A stretch of 64,000 bases of DNA from Bacillus sp. HSf4 (GCF_029537375.1 NZ_CP120679.1:3150001-3214000); one strand, 5' to 3'; counted from the first letter of the stretch, positions 19,041-28,558 are shown. Notes: generated by a model from the letters alone, not told the origin. Translations and numbers: made by a program.

Positions 19041-19262
19041 TTGAAACCTTCAACAAACCGAATGCTAACCAGGATCAAATCAGTCTACATGTTCATTCAA
19101 GAAAAAGGACTCGTTACAACCCAGGAACTGGTTGATGAATTTGGCACTACACCGAGAACAATCCAGCGTGATCTGAATGTGTTGGCATACAACGATTTAG
19201 TTCATAGCCCCAGCAGAGGCAAATGGGAAACAACAAGAAAAAAAGTAAAAATCTCCTCGTAG
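19041..19262 (+). CDS. ytzE: small DeoR-type HTH protein YtzE
   Basis: A 73-residue protein consisting only of a DeoR/HTH_11 winged-helix domain (KSVYMFIQEKGLVTTQELVDEFGTT split over two helices, then TPRTIQRDLNVLAYNDLV as recognition helix). It lacks the sugar-binding C-terminal domain of full DeoR regulators, so it may be a stand-alone DNA-binding protein with no ligand domain. Start is TTG at 19041 after AGGGAG; an ATG seven codons downstream is an alternative. Target genes are unknown; ythP is divergent. Confidence 0.8.
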   Translation: MKPSTNRMLTRIKSVYMFIQEKGLVTTQELVDEFGTTPRTIQRDLNVLAYNDLVHSPSRGKWETTRKKVKISS

Positions 19263-19320
19263 AAATATTCTGAAAAATAGAACATTAACGCAAAATATCA
19301 TATAAGACAACCATTAAACA

Positions 19321-19358
19321 TACAAAAAGCACCAAACGTCAAGTACGTTTGATGCTCC
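19321..19358 (-). terminator. terminator of the RsuA-like gene
   Basis: On the minus strand GCATCAAACGT and ACGTTTGGTGC pair with one G-T wobble, followed by TTTTTG. Confidence 0.65.
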
Positions 19359-19394
19359 ACTGCTTTTCATAGAATACGGGCTCTGCCAATTCTT

Positions 19395-20126
19395 TCAGAC
19401 ACTCGAATGATCAGAGTGTCTTTTGTTTTTTAATGCCTCAAGTTCGGATTCTTTCAGCTCCCTGTATTCTCCAGGCAGAAGCTTTGGATCGAGCTCGACA
19501 TCCCCCATTTTCAGCCGCTTCAAAAAGATCACTTCGCGGCCGACGGCCTTCAGCATCCGCTTGACCTGATGAAACTTTCCTTCCGTGATCGTCAAAAGCA
19601 GCCGGCAGCTGTTTTCATCCTGTATCACCGCTTTGGCAGGCTTAGTCATATATCCTTCGCCGATGTCAACTCCTGTCTCAAGCTGAGCGGCAGCCTCCGG
19701 TGTCATTGGCTGATCAACATGCACTTCATATGTTTTCGGCACGTGTTTTTTAGGCGACAAAAGCTGATGCGACAGCTGCCCGTCATTGGTAAGAATCAGC
19801 AGGCCTTCCGTATCTTTGTCAAGCCGTCCGACAGGAAACGGCTCAAACCTTAAAAGCTCGGGATCGAGCAGATCAACAACCGTCTGCTGACGGCTGTCCT
19901 CCGTTGCCGAAAGCACCCCCTGGGGCTTATTCATCATCAGATAGATGAACTCCTGATAAAAGACGGGCTCACCGTACACCGTCACTTCATCCGCATCTGG
20001 ATCAACCTGTGCTTTCGCATCCTTGACCATTTTGCCGTCTAATGCCACCGCGCCGTTTTTCAGCATTTTTTTGACATCTTTTCTCGAGCCGTAGCCGCTG
20101 TGCGACAGAAACTTATCCAATCTCAT
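19395..20126 (-). CDS. ytzG: RsuA/RluB-family rRNA pseudouridine synthase
   Basis: A 243-residue enzyme that isomerises uridine to pseudouridine in ribosomal RNA, most likely 16S U516 by family. N-terminal S4 domain (MRLDKFLSHSGYGSRKDVKKM), then the catalytic motif PVGRLDKDTEGLLILTNDG with the essential Asp (about residue 102), and the EGKFHQVKRML motif near the C-terminus. Length fits the family. AAGGGAG precedes the ATG. It lies downstream of ytgP, with a terminator between them. Confidence 0.88.
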   Translation of the reverse strand: MRLDKFLSHSGYGSRKDVKKMLKNGAVALDGKMVKDAKAQVDPDADEVTVYGEPVFYQEFIYLMMNKPQGVLSATEDSRQQTVVDLLDPELLRFEPFPVGRLDKDTEGLLILTNDGQLSHQLLSPKKHVPKTYEVHVDQPMTPEAAAQLETGVDIGEGYMTKPAKAVIQDENSCRLLLTITEGKFHQVKRMLKAVGREVIFLKRLKMGDVELDPKLLPGEYRELKESELEALKNKRHSDHSSV

Positions 20127-20147
20127 ACAGCATGTCTCCCTTCCAGA

Positions 20148-20184
20148 TCAAAAGAAAAGCCTGCTCATCAGGCTTTTCTTTTGA
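20148..20184 (-). terminator. terminator within the ytgP 3' end
   Basis: AAAAGCCTG and CAGGCTTTT pair around a short loop that contains the ytgP stop codon; on the minus strand it is followed by CTTTTGAT. Confidence 0.65.
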
Positions 20185-21793
20185 AAAAGCGATTTAGCCG
20201 CTGACCGAAGATTTTTTCCAGCAGTTTCAGCCGATAAGCCAAATACAGATAGATCGCACTGCCGGCCGCGGATGTGATGAGGATCACGATGGCGGAACGA
20301 ATCGGTCCGCCTTCATAGGAAATAAATAAGCCGAGCAACGCTTGGACAACCCATAAAACAATTCCCATAACCGCCGTCAGAATCATCATCAGCAAAAGCC
20401 TTTTAAACAATTTTCGATAGGAATATCCTGCATGGCGTTTGATCATAATGAAACCGTATAGCAAGGATGCTGAATAGCCGAGGGCTGTCGCCAAAATCGA
20501 ACCGTTCCCCTGAAACAGCTTGATCAAAGGAACGTTGAGCGCGATTTTGATGATGATTCCGATCAACAGGCTGACCACCGCAAATTTCTGCTTGTTCACA
20601 CCCTGCAGCATCGCTGCATTGACAGTGAATAGAGAAAATAACAAGGCCAGGGGTGCATACCAGAATAGGATATTTTGTCCCATTTCAGGGTGCAGGTTAT
20701 CAGATCCATAAAAGAACGTGTACACCGGTCCTGAAAGGAGCGCCATACCGACTGATGCCGGAAGGACGATGAAAAGAATGATCTGCATCGCCTGATCAAT
20801 CTGTCTGTTTAAAGCGGGAAAATTTTTGTTGGTGAAGTTTTCGGTCATCGCCGGGATCAGCGTCAGTCCGAAGGCCGTCGCAAGAGATACCGGGATCATC
20901 ACCAACTTGGGAACATACAGCGTCACAATCGCCAGCATGTCCTGGCTGATGTCGCCATAGCCCGCTTCAATCATCGCCTTATTGAACGTATTCGTATCAA
21001 TATACTGATAAAGCGGAATCGCCAGCCCGACAAACACGTAAGGAGCGGCATAGCAGAACAGCTCCTTAAACATCTGCGTATACGTAATATTGGATGGCGG
21101 AACGAGATTCGGCTTTAGCGCCAGCAGTGCGCCTTTCCGTTTCTGCCAGGAAAAATAAAGGGTGAAAAGCCCGGCAAACGCACCGATCAAAGCGGCGAAA
21201 GTCGCATAGCCGACAGCTACGACGAGACCGCCGTTCAATACTTTCATCACCAAATATGTAGCGGTTAAAAGAAAGACGATTCTGGCAATTTGCTCAACCA
21301 CTTGTGAAACGGCTGTGGGCCCCATCATCTGATGACCTTGGAAAAATCCCCTGACAAGTGCTAATATCGGCACGACCAGTAAAGCCAGACTGACCATGCG
21401 GATGACGTAAACGACATGTTCAATCGTCAGTCCGTTGTTCTCTGCACCGCCGAGGGCCACCTGTGCAAAAAACGGAGCAGACATGTAAAGAATCGAAAAA
21501 GCAATAATGCCCGTGACGAGCATCATCGACATTCCCGCGCGCAGCATCCTTCTCGTTGTCTCGTAATCACCGATCGAATTATATTTCGACACAAACTTGG
21601 ACACAGCCGCCGGAAAACCCATCGTGGCAATGCTCAAAAACATCGTGTATTGATTATAACCGTACTGGAACAGGGCACCGCCCGTGGCACCGACCATAGC
21701 TCCGAACGGAATCAAATAGATCATTCCAAGGATCCTTGAAATATAGGTACCAAGCGTTAATGTAAACGTGCCTCTTAACAGTTTGCTTGACAT
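20168..21793 (-). CDS. ytgP: MurJ-type lipid II flippase YtgP
   Basis: A 541-residue MATE/MOP-superfamily membrane protein with 14 predicted transmembrane segments, matching B. subtilis YtgP (MurJ), which moves lipid II across the membrane in cell wall synthesis. The N-terminus LLRGTFTLTLGTYISRILGM, the MGFPAAVSKFVSKYNS loop and VRGFFQGHQMMGPTAVSQ are conserved positions. ATG at 21793 follows GGTGAT by seven bases and gives the family's N-terminus; an upstream frame extension of five codons is rejected. Confidence 0.9.
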   Translation of the reverse strand: MSSKLLRGTFTLTLGTYISRILGMIYLIPFGAMVGATGGALFQYGYNQYTMFLSIATMGFPAAVSKFVSKYNSIGDYETTRRMLRAGMSMMLVTGIIAFSILYMSAPFFAQVALGGAENNGLTIEHVVYVIRMVSLALLVVPILALVRGFFQGHQMMGPTAVSQVVEQIARIVFLLTATYLVMKVLNGGLVVAVGYATFAALIGAFAGLFTLYFSWQKRKGALLALKPNLVPPSNITYTQMFKELFCYAAPYVFVGLAIPLYQYIDTNTFNKAMIEAGYGDISQDMLAIVTLYVPKLVMIPVSLATAFGLTLIPAMTENFTNKNFPALNRQIDQAMQIILFIVLPASVGMALLSGPVYTFFYGSDNLHPEMGQNILFWYAPLALLFSLFTVNAAMLQGVNKQKFAVVSLLIGIIIKIALNVPLIKLFQGNGSILATALGYSASLLYGFIMIKRHAGYSYRKLFKRLLLMMILTAVMGIVLWVVQALLGLFISYEGGPIRSAIVILITSAAGSAIYLYLAYRLKLLEKIFGQRLNRFFKRKA

Positions 21794-22025
21794 GTTCCCA
21801 ATCACCATTTTTCTACAATAGATTCAACTTTTCTATTTTAACACACAGGTGCTTCACCTAGGTAATAATAACATGGCTAAATTTTAACAGAACTTGCTTC
21901 ATCGTTTTCTAAAGGGGGCGTTATTTCGTTATAATATAAAATGAAGCGCGGATGATGATTTGTCACTTTCTGAGGCATCTCTGCATCCGACAGGCTTTAC
22001 ACAAAGGAAAGTTGAGGATATGTTT

Positions 22026-23300
22026 ATGAGTCAATTCGATTGTATTGTCATCGGCGGAGGACCTTCCGGGCTTATGGCCGCCATCGCGGCCGGTGAGCAA
22101 GGGGCCGATGTTCTCTTGATCGACAAAGGTAACAAACTCGGACGCAAGCTGGCCATTTCAGGAGGCGGACGCTGCAATGTCACCAACCGTCTTCCCGTGG
22201 ATGAAATCATCCGCCATATTCCCGGAAACGGACGCTTCCTATACAGCGCTTTTTCCGAATTTAACAATGAAGACATCATCGCATTTTTCGAGCGCCTCGG
22301 TGTCAAGCTGAAGGAAGAGGACCACGGAAGAATGTTTCCCGTTTCCGACAAAGCGCAGAGCGTTGTCGACGCCCTGTTGAAAAGGCTTGAGCAGCTGCAT
22401 GTGACAATCCGGACGAACGAAAGTGTCAAATCGGTCATATATAAGGATCAGAAAGCATGCGGCATCATCACAAACAACGGAGAAAACATTCCAGCCTCAT
22501 CAGTCGTTGTGGCGGTTGGAGGCAAAAGCGTGCCCCATACCGGGTCGACGGGAGATGGCTATGCATGGGCTGAAAAAGCGGGCCACACGATTACAGAGCT
22601 CTTTCCGACAGAAGTTCCGGTCACATCGGCCGAGCCTTTTATTAAACAAAAAACCCTGCAGGGCTTATCATTGAGAAATGTCGCCGTCAGTGTGCTGAAC
22701 AAAAAAGGAAAGCCTGTCATCACCCACAGGATGGATATGATTTTTACGCATTTTGGCCTTTCAGGCCCCGCCATTCTGCGATGCAGTCAATTTGTCGTGA
22801 AGGAATTAAAGAAACAGGAAACAGTCAGACTGAAGATCGATTTGTTCCCTGAGCTTCACGAAGAGCAGCTTTTTCAACGGATGCAAAAAGAGCTGAAAGA
22901 CGCGACGAAAAAAACGCTGAAAAACGCGCTGAAATCATGGATGCAGGAAAGGTATCTGCTCTTTCTTTTCGAACGCAATCAGATCGATCCTTCTGAAACC
23001 TTTTCATCTCTTTCCAAAGACCGTTTCAGAGCGTTCGTCAAAGATTGCAAGGAGCTGACCATCAGTGTGAACGGCACGCTTTCGCTCGATAAAGCCTTTG
23101 TGACAGGCGGCGGTGTTTCCGTAAAAGAAGTCGATCCTAAAAAAATGGCCTCCAAAAAAATGGACGGTCTCTATTTCTGCGGGGAGATTCTTGATATTCA
23201 CGGATATACAGGTGGGTACAATATCACATCAGCCCTTGTCACCGGAAGGCTGGCCGGCTTGAATGCAGGTGAATTTTCAATCGCTCAAAGAAAAAAATAA
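22026..23300 (+). CDS. ytfP: FAD-dependent oxidoreductase YtfP (HI0933/BaiN family)
   Basis: A 424-residue flavoprotein. The dinucleotide-binding motif [19 protein letters not shown] is at residues 7-25, GGRCNVTN follows at about 46, and the C-terminal [20 protein letters not shown] closes the FAD site. The family is annotated as aminoacetone oxidase or BaiN-like reductase; the true substrate is not established. ATG 22026 lies eight bases after GAGG and is preferred to ATG 22020. Single gene with a TATAAT element upstream near 21930. Confidence 0.87.
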   Translation: MSQFDCIVIGGGPSGLMAAIAAGEQGADVLLIDKGNKLGRKLAISGGGRCNVTNRLPVDEIIRHIPGNGRFLYSAFSEFNNEDIIAFFERLGVKLKEEDHGRMFPVSDKAQSVVDALLKRLEQLHVTIRTNESVKSVIYKDQKACGIITNNGENIPASSVVVAVGGKSVPHTGSTGDGYAWAEKAGHTITELFPTEVPVTSAEPFIKQKTLQGLSLRNVAVSVLNKKGKPVITHRMDMIFTHFGLSGPAILRCSQFVVKELKKQETVRLKIDLFPELHEEQLFQRMQKELKDATKKTLKNALKSWMQERYLLFLFERNQIDPSETFSSLSKDRFRAFVKDCKELTISVNGTLSLDKAFVTGGGVSVKEVDPKKMASKKMDGLYFCGEILDIHGYTGGYNITSALVTGRLAGLNAGEFSIAQRKK

Positions 23301-23336
23301 AATAACCTCAACCCCTTGACAAACAAGGATTTGCGA

Positions 23337-23373
23337 GGCATCCGCGCCAAGATTCAGACTTGTGCCTTTTTTG
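23337..23373 (+). terminator. putative terminator of ytfP
   Basis: GGC..CAAG pairs with CTTG..GCC around ATTCAGA, with an internal bulge, followed by TTTTTT. Moderate quality. Confidence 0.5.
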
Positions 23374-23395
23374 AAAAGTATGTTACGGTTAAAGA

Positions 23396-23422
23396 GTTTT
23401 GTTTCACCTGATTGTGGGGTAA
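23396..23422 (+). promoter_or_regulatory. candidate SigB-type promoter of opuD
   Basis: GTTTTG (23396-23401) and GGGTAA (23417-23422) resemble the SigB -35 and -10 elements, but the 15-base spacing is slightly long. opuD is known to have a SigB-dependent promoter in B. subtilis; assignment here is tentative. Confidence 0.35.
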
Positions 23423-23529
23423 TAGGAGAAGCTAGGCCAAACCTCCTGAGAGAGAATGAAATTTTTATGTGCAACTCATACTAAACATATGGATGGGAAG
23501 AAGGACGAAAAATGATTTAGAGGGTGAGG

Positions 23530-25068
23530 ATGAATTTGAAAAATATCTCAAGCGTTTTTTGGATTGTGATTGTTATCACATCAGCAGCAGTATTATGGGG
23601 AATCGTTGCTCCGGATAACCTACAAGCGTTAACGAGTTCGATTCAAGGATATATCACGAATACACTTGGATGGTATTACTTATTGGTGGTTTCTCTATTT
23701 GTAGCGTTCAGCATCTTTTTGATCTTCAGTCCGATCGGAAAGATCAAGCTGGGGAAACCGGAAGAAAAACCTGAATTCTCTCGCTTATCTTGGTTTGCCA
23801 TGCTTTTTAGCGCAGGTATGGGCATTGGTCTCGTATTTTATGGCGCGGCTGAACCGATCAGCCATTATGCCATTAGCTCTCCATCAGGTGAAACAGAAAC
23901 AGCCCAGGCCTTCAGAGATTCTCTGAGGTATACATTTTTCCACTGGGGATTGCATGCTTGGGCGATCTATGCGATCGTTGCCCTTTGCATCGCATACTTT
24001 CAATTCAGAAAAGACGCGCCTGGCTTGATCAGCGCGACGCTGTTTCCGGTCTTCGGCGACAGAGTCAACGGACCGCTTGGAAAAGGGATTGACTGCATCG
24101 CTGTATTTGCAACCGTCGTCGGTGTAGCGACTAGTCTCGGAATCGGCGCCACGCAGATCAACGGCGGACTCCATTATCTATTCGGAGTGCCGAACAGCTT
24201 CCAGGTGCAGCTGGCGATCATTGCAGTCATCACCGTTCTGTTTTTAATTTCCGCTTGGAGCGGAATCGGAAAAGGCATCAAGTACTTGAGCAATACGAAC
24301 ATGGTGCTGGCCGGCGTCCTGATGATCTTTATGCTGTTTGTCGGACCGACGGTGTTAATTATGAACTCGTTTACGGACACGATCGGAACGTATATCTCCA
24401 ATGTGGTGCAAATGAGCTTCCGCCTTGCGCCTAATGATCCGGACAGCCGTGAATGGATCAATTCATGGACGATTTTCTACTGGGCTTGGTGGATCTCCTG
24501 GTCGCCGTTTGTCGGTATTTTCATCGCCCGCGTATCAAGGGGGCGCACAATCAGGGAATTTTTGATTGCCGTCTTGTTTGCGCCTACTGTGCTGGCGTTT
24601 CTATGGTTTTCAATTTTCGGGGTTTCAGCGATGGATCTTCAGCAAAAAGGGATTTTCAACGTTGCAAAACTGTCTACAGACACGATGCTGTTTGGAACAT
24701 TTGACCACTACCCGCTGGCTATGATTACATCTATCGTTGCCTTGTTGCTCATTGCCGTATTCTTTATCACTTCTGCAGACTCGGCAACATTTGTTCTCGG
24801 AATGCAAACGACTTACGGTTCACTGAATCCTGAGAATTCGGTCAAGATATCATGGGGCATCATCCAGTCAGCAATGGCTGGGGCGCTCCTGTATTCAGGC
24901 GGACTATCGGCGCTGCAAAACACCGCGATCCTGGCCGCTCTGCCATTTTCAATCGTGATCATCTTCATGATCGTATCGCTTTACAAATCTCTGTCCCAAG
25001 AACGGAAAGAGATTAAAAAGTCCGAACAATTTCAAAAACCGAGAAGCCCTCGGGTGAAAAAAGCATAA
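23530..25068 (+). CDS. opuD: glycine betaine transporter OpuD (BCCT family)
   Basis: A 512-residue sodium-coupled betaine carrier with 12 transmembrane segments, used to accumulate compatible solute under osmotic stress. Family signatures: [21 protein letters not shown] (split across TM3-4), the aromatic betaine box [19 protein letters not shown], and RGRTIREF after it. The C-terminal tail is positively charged ([10 protein letters not shown]), as expected for osmosensing members. ATG 23530 follows GAGGGTGAGG; a GTG two codons upstream is inside the ribosome site. Monocistronic. Confidence 0.93.
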   Translation: MNLKNISSVFWIVIVITSAAVLWGIVAPDNLQALTSSIQGYITNTLGWYYLLVVSLFVAFSIFLIFSPIGKIKLGKPEEKPEFSRLSWFAMLFSAGMGIGLVFYGAAEPISHYAISSPSGETETAQAFRDSLRYTFFHWGLHAWAIYAIVALCIAYFQFRKDAPGLISATLFPVFGDRVNGPLGKGIDCIAVFATVVGVATSLGIGATQINGGLHYLFGVPNSFQVQLAIIAVITVLFLISAWSGIGKGIKYLSNTNMVLAGVLMIFMLFVGPTVLIMNSFTDTIGTYISNVVQMSFRLAPNDPDSREWINSWTIFYWAWWISWSPFVGIFIARVSRGRTIREFLIAVLFAPTVLAFLWFSIFGVSAMDLQQKGIFNVAKLSTDTMLFGTFDHYPLAMITSIVALLLIAVFFITSADSATFVLGMQTTYGSLNPENSVKISWGIIQSAMAGALLYSGGLSALQNTAILAALPFSIVIIFMIVSLYKSLSQERKEIKKSEQFQKPRSPRVKKA

Positions 25069-25083
25069 CTGAATAACTTCAAT

Positions 25084-25110
25084 AAAAGCCGGCTAAAGCC
25101 GGCTTTTTCT
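25084..25110 (+). terminator. opuD terminator
   Basis: AAAGCCGGC and GCCGGCTTT pair around TAAA, then TTCTTT. Confidence 0.85.
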
Positions 25111-25114
25111 TTAT

Positions 25115-25498
25115 CTTTGAAATGCGCTGGCGACAGGAGCAGGAAGCTTTGGGAACTTATACGATGCTTTCCGCCGTCACCGCAGTATCAGGTCTTGTGT
25201 GTACAATCATTTTGGATGTTTTTAATGGCCTATGAAGTATCATTCCAGCATATAAAGAAGATCACGTTTTCTGTACAAGCTGATGCTACTCATTTCTTTT
25301 GTTCTGAAATCATCTTTTATACTTCTCAAGTTCGACTGTTTACTACATTCTTTATTTATCATTTGCTTGAATAACACATGAAGACTTAAATTAATTTTTC
25401 TTTTTTTTACTAAATTTCCCTTAGAATTTGCCGATAAAAAAATTGGAGGAGGTGCCATTTCATAACATTCATTAAAATTGTTTAAAGGAGCGTTTAAA
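25115..25498. other. AT-rich intergenic region with no supported gene
   Basis: About 380 bases between the opuD terminator and the secreted-protein gene. Short open frames exist on both strands but lack ribosome sites and have no protein-like character. The last 20 bases hold AAAGGAGCG, the ribosome site of the next gene. Composition is richer in A and T than the flanks, which suggests a lineage-specific insertion. Confidence 0.5.
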
Positions 25499-26011
25499 AT
25501 GAAAAAAATCATGATCAGTTTGGCTTCATTAGCAGCCGCAATTTCTCTTTTTGTTTTCCCTAGCAGCAGCTCTGCAGCAACATACTACAGTGCTGGACCA
25601 AGCACTCCAAGTCTACTAGTTGGTGTTTATGGAAAAAATGTATGGTCTCAAAAAGCGTACTGGGATCTTAGAAACATTGACAGCATTCCTGATACAGCTG
25701 TAATAGAATCGATCAATATTCGTTATGGATTAGATTCCAATGCAGGCATGAATTTCAGTAATACCCATGTGGCTTTATTTAATGAAAAAGGTGAAGGCAA
25801 ATATACGTATACTGGCAATCCAATTCCTTCTTATGGTAGTTTAATGGATTCTGGTTTAGCAAACCCTTATTTTAGAGGTCAAAAAGTGAAACAGCTATGG
25901 AGTGTTCAATACTATACTTCAAATAGTCTTCGCGGCTATATAAAGCCTAACTTAAATATTTTTTGGAAAGATCCCAGCTTAGGACATTCAGGAAGTGTCG
26001 CAATCCAATAA
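25499..26011 (+). CDS. secreted protein of unknown function
   Basis: A 170-residue exported protein. Residues 1-28 are a clear Sec signal peptide (MKKI, hydrophobic ISLASLAAAISLFVF, then SSSSAA) with probable cleavage after Ala. The mature part of about 140 residues is rich in Tyr, Ser and Asn, has no cysteine, and looks all-beta (for example IESINIRYGLDSN and VKQLWSVQYYTS). I do not recognise a family. AAAGGAG precedes ATG at a normal distance. Codon use is more A/T-rich than opuD or cse60, and the gene is absent from the B. subtilis order I recall, so horizontal gain is plausible. Followed by a good terminator. Confidence 0.75.
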   Translation: MKKIMISLASLAAAISLFVFPSSSSAATYYSAGPSTPSLLVGVYGKNVWSQKAYWDLRNIDSIPDTAVIESINIRYGLDSNAGMNFSNTHVALFNEKGEGKYTYTGNPIPSYGSLMDSGLANPYFRGQKVKQLWSVQYYTSNSLRGYIKPNLNIFWKDPSLGHSGSVAIQ

Positions 26012-26023
26012 TGATTTTTAACT

Positions 26024-26047
26024 AAAGGGCTGAAAATCAGCCCTTTA
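26024..26047 (+). terminator. terminator of the secreted-protein gene
   Basis: AAAGGGCTGA and TCAGCCCTTT pair around AAA; followed by ATTC. Could also act for cse60 on the minus strand. Confidence 0.75.
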
Positions 26048-26136
26048 TTCATATTTTTATCTCTCATCCGATCACGACTTTCCAGCGCCTAGTTGATCTC
26101 GTTTTCAATATTGTCAATAATAGATTATAAAGTCTG

Positions 26137-26319
26137 TTATTTCCTGTATAAAATAAGTGCCGAAAAACAGTAAAGCTGTTCGCCTTGAGGGTCGCATGCG
26201 GCAGATACGTCATATTTTATATCGACCAGCTGGTCTTCGGACAGCTTTTTTAAAAATTCGTTGATTTCGTGCTGCAAATCTTTTTCGTGTTCTTCATCAA
26301 ATACGGCAACCTTCAGCAT
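26137..26319 (-). CDS. cse60: sporulation protein Cse60
   Basis: A 60-residue acidic protein that matches the Cse60 family (yteV of B. subtilis), made in the mother cell under SigE; its molecular role is unknown. The whole family consensus is visible: MLKVAVFDEEHEKDLQ at the start and GEQLYCFSALILY at the end. ATG at 26319 lies seven bases after AGGAG; an upstream in-frame ATG lacks a site. I could not identify a convincing SigE promoter by eye. Confidence 0.85.
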   Translation of the reverse strand: MLKVAVFDEEHEKDLQHEINEFLKKLSEDQLVDIKYDVSAACDPQGEQLYCFSALILYRK

Positions 26320-26418
26320 ACGCTCTCTCCTTTCTATATGAAAGGTATTCACGAACAGCCGAAGTTATGATCAAAAAAGAGACTGTGAGGCGCTTGGCGA
26401 CGTTCGCATTGCAAAATG

Positions 26419-26450
26419 AAAAAGCTTCTTACCGCCAAGATAAGAAGCTA
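26419..26450 (-). terminator. ytwF terminator
   Basis: AGCTTCTTA (26423-26431) and TAAGAAGCT (26441-26449) pair; on the minus strand TTTTTC follows. Confidence 0.75.
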
Positions 26451-26455
26451 AGACC

Positions 26456-26770
26456 TTATGTTGTTTTCGGCTTCGTATCGCCGGTCCACTCAAGCATGCC
26501 GCCGATCATGTTTGTCACGTCAAATCCTTTGTCCTTCAGGTAGAGGCAGACGTTCTCACTGCGCTTCCCTGAGCGGCAGACAAAAATATAAGATTGATCT
26601 TTTTGAAAGATGTCGATCTTTTCCGGTATGTCACCCATCTTAATATGAACGGCTTCCGGGATCATGCCTTCGGCCACTTCTTCATCTTCCCTGACATCAA
26701 TGATGTTGAGCGTTTCTCCTTTTGAAAGCTTTTCCTGCAGCTTGTCAGGTGTGATTTCTTTTACTGTCAT
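26456..26770 (-). CDS. ytwF: rhodanese-domain protein YtwF
   Basis: A 104-residue single rhodanese domain, a likely sulfur carrier or thiosulfate sulfurtransferase in the cytosol. The active-site loop CRSGKR with catalytic Cys is at about residue 65, preceded by NIIDVREDEEVAEG and followed by GGMLEW, the standard pattern. ATG 26770 lies downstream of GGGAG; an in-frame upstream ATG has no site. It matches Bacillus YtwF. Single gene between cse60 and the rap-phr pair. Confidence 0.85.
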   Translation of the reverse strand: MTVKEITPDKLQEKLSKGETLNIIDVREDEEVAEGMIPEAVHIKMGDIPEKIDIFQKDQSYIFVCRSGKRSENVCLYLKDKGFDVTNMIGGMLEWTGDTKPKTT

Positions 26771-26830
26771 ATTTCCAGCTCCCTTTATCATGTACGTGAA
26801 CATATTATAGCAAAAGTCAGGAGCGGATTT

Positions 26831-26983
26831 CTATCGGAGGGTGCTTTGGTTCAGCTTGTTGTCGGGAAAGATCGATTTTCCAAACGATTGGAAAGACCCG
26901 CTGCCCGCGGCGGCTCCCTCTGCCATGCCCGCTCCAACCAGACAGACCAGCATGACAGCTGAAAAGCAAATGACCTTTTTCAT
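26831..26983 (-). CDS. Phr-type signalling peptide precursor
   Basis: A 50-residue exported precursor. It has a basic start (MKK), a hydrophobic core (VICFSAVMLVCLVGAG) and a short polar tail ending NQSTLR. AAGGAGG sits right before the ATG, and the gene overlaps the last bases of the upstream rap gene, the standard rap-phr layout. Phr peptides are exported, processed to a penta- or hexapeptide and re-imported by Opp to inhibit the partner Rap. The signalling peptide is likely in the last residues, but the tail does not match the common xRxxT pattern, so the mature sequence is uncertain. Confidence 0.8.
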   Translation of the reverse strand: MKKVICFSAVMLVCLVGAGMAEGAAAGSGSFQSFGKSIFPDNKLNQSTLR

Positions 26984-28098
26984 ATGATCCCCTCCTTCAC
27001 TTTGCATATTTGATTTCTTGCACAACGGGATTTCTCAAGATACAAATCACTTTTTTTGTCATCACCCGAGCACAGATAGTAATCGGCAATATCTTTTGTC
27101 AATTCGGCGACATCCACCCACAGCTTCTTACCTGCCAGGTATTCCAATGAAAATTCGATATCCAGCGGATTTCCGGTATCATACAAGGCAAAAATAAGCC
27201 TGAATTTCGCCGTATATTCTTCCTCACCATCTTCGACAGACCTGGAAAAGCCCTTTTTGCAGAGCCGGCTCGCTTCTTCGCGGCGGCCGTTTTTATACAT
27301 GAGATGAGAAAGTTCGAAGATGGTGTTGATGCCAAAAACGGACCGCTTATGGAGATCAACGGCAAGCGCCTTTCGAAAATGCTCCTCCGCCAAAAGAGGC
27401 ATGTTCCGATTCGCATACTTCAGTCCCATATTATGATGGATGAGTCCGATAATTCTTTCATTTTGAAGAGAAACGGCCTGATCCAATGCCCGTCGGTAGT
27501 GCTTCTCCCCCTGCTTCATGCGGAACAGGTCAAACTGGTTCGAACCGAGAATCATGTCGCATCCAATCGCTTTATCTATGTAATCGTCATGTTTGCTGAA
27601 GATGGAAAGCGCTTTTTCGGCATGGTTCATCGAACGGAAATGATCATTAATCTGATAGTAGGCGCCCGCGATTTTATAATGAAATTCCGCTTTTTCGATT
27701 TCATCTGTCAGTTTATATAGTTTGTTTTCCGCTTTCTTGTAGCAGCTGATCGCCTCAAGATAATTTTTCTCATGAAATTCGTACATGCCGGAAAAAAAGT
27801 AGAAATAGTATTGAATAACATCATCAGCATGCACAATCGTTTCCTTCTGTCGTTTGATTTCTCTGAAAAGCTCGGCAGATTCGGCAAACTGTTCGGTCAT
27901 CAATTTGAACCTGTAATCGAGCAGATGAAAATAAAGCTGTAAATCTCCTTGTTTCTCCATTCCCGAAAGCAGCCTCTTAATCTCGTACTTTAAAGATACA
28001 GCTTGGAGCGCTTCATGGCGCTTGATCATGGTATACCATCGGTTCAAAAGTCCGGCCGCCTTTTCGTACGCCGTTTTCGCATCCACTTCTTGATTCAT
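26980..28098 (-). CDS. Rap-family response-regulator phosphatase or antagonist
   Basis: A 372-residue cytosolic TPR protein of the Rap family. The N-terminal three-helix bundle is marked by NRWYTMIKRHEAL and YFHLLDYRFKLM. TPR repeats follow, including HYKIAGAYYQINDHFRSMNHA and IGLIHHNMGLKYANRNMPLLA. Rap proteins dephosphorylate Spo0F or sequester ComA-like regulators, and the partner Phr blocks them. Which target this one has cannot be read from sequence. The ATG at 28098 is very close to its AAGAAAGG site, which may keep expression low. The rap-phr pair is not part of the B. subtilis order here. Confidence 0.85.
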   Translation of the reverse strand: MNQEVDAKTAYEKAAGLLNRWYTMIKRHEALQAVSLKYEIKRLLSGMEKQGDLQLYFHLLDYRFKLMTEQFAESAELFREIKRQKETIVHADDVIQYYFYFFSGMYEFHEKNYLEAISCYKKAENKLYKLTDEIEKAEFHYKIAGAYYQINDHFRSMNHAEKALSIFSKHDDYIDKAIGCDMILGSNQFDLFRMKQGEKHYRRALDQAVSLQNERIIGLIHHNMGLKYANRNMPLLAEEHFRKALAVDLHKRSVFGINTIFELSHLMYKNGRREEASRLCKKGFSRSVEDGEEEYTAKFRLIFALYDTGNPLDIEFSLEYLAGKKLWVDVAELTKDIADYYLCSGDDKKSDLYLEKSRCARNQICKVKEGII

Positions 28099-28195
28099 CC
28101 TTTCTTATTTTCAAAAAATGGCCATACTATTATTTCCTTTTTATAACTTTATTTTACAAAAAATGATTGTTGTTAGCAATCAATTTTCTAATCGG

Positions 28196-28558
28196 TCAGC
28201 TCCAGTGCTTCAGCTGGCTTTCGAGATTTTGCGCTGTCACAAGGCCCTTTTGGAACTGGCTTGGACAGGAAAGATTGTATTTTTTGATTTTCCGGTTGAT
28301 GTCTTCAATCTCTTCTTCCCGTTTATTCGATTTGCTGGCTTTTTCGATTTCTTGCTTTATTTCCTTTTGCAGCTTCAGCCATTCGGGCAGATATTTGGCG
28401 TTTTTCAGCGTGCTGGAAAGCGCGTCTCCTTGAAGCGCTTCTTTTGAGAGCGGTTTGCCGAAGCCGGGCAGAGATTGAACACCGCCGTCTTGATTAAGAC
28501 TGTCTTGAACAGCCTGATCGATCCAGTGAATATAGCGTTTATCATTTTCTTTGCTCAT
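28196..28558 (-). CDS. DUF1992 (DnaJC28-like conserved domain) protein
   Basis: A 120-residue soluble helical protein with the DUF1992 pattern: IDQAVQDSLNQDGGVQSLPGFGKPL near the start is split between an amphipathic helix and the LPGxGKPL loop, followed by a lysine/glutamate-rich helix. Bacterial members are of unknown function; the family name derives from a mitochondrial J-protein. GGAGG eight bases before ATG supports the start. It follows the yteU operon terminator and is read on its own. Confidence 0.75.
   Translation of the reverse strand: MSKENDKRYIHWIDQAVQDSLNQDGGVQSLPGFGKPLSKEALQGDALSSTLKNAKYLPEWLKLQKEIKQEIEKASKSNKREEEIEDINRKIKKYNLSCPSQFQKGLVTAQNLESQLKHWS

Noticed and set aside
25117..25374. 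85-codon frame after opuD
   Set aside because: Starts inside the opuD terminator region, no ribosome site, cysteine- and aromatic-rich random composition.
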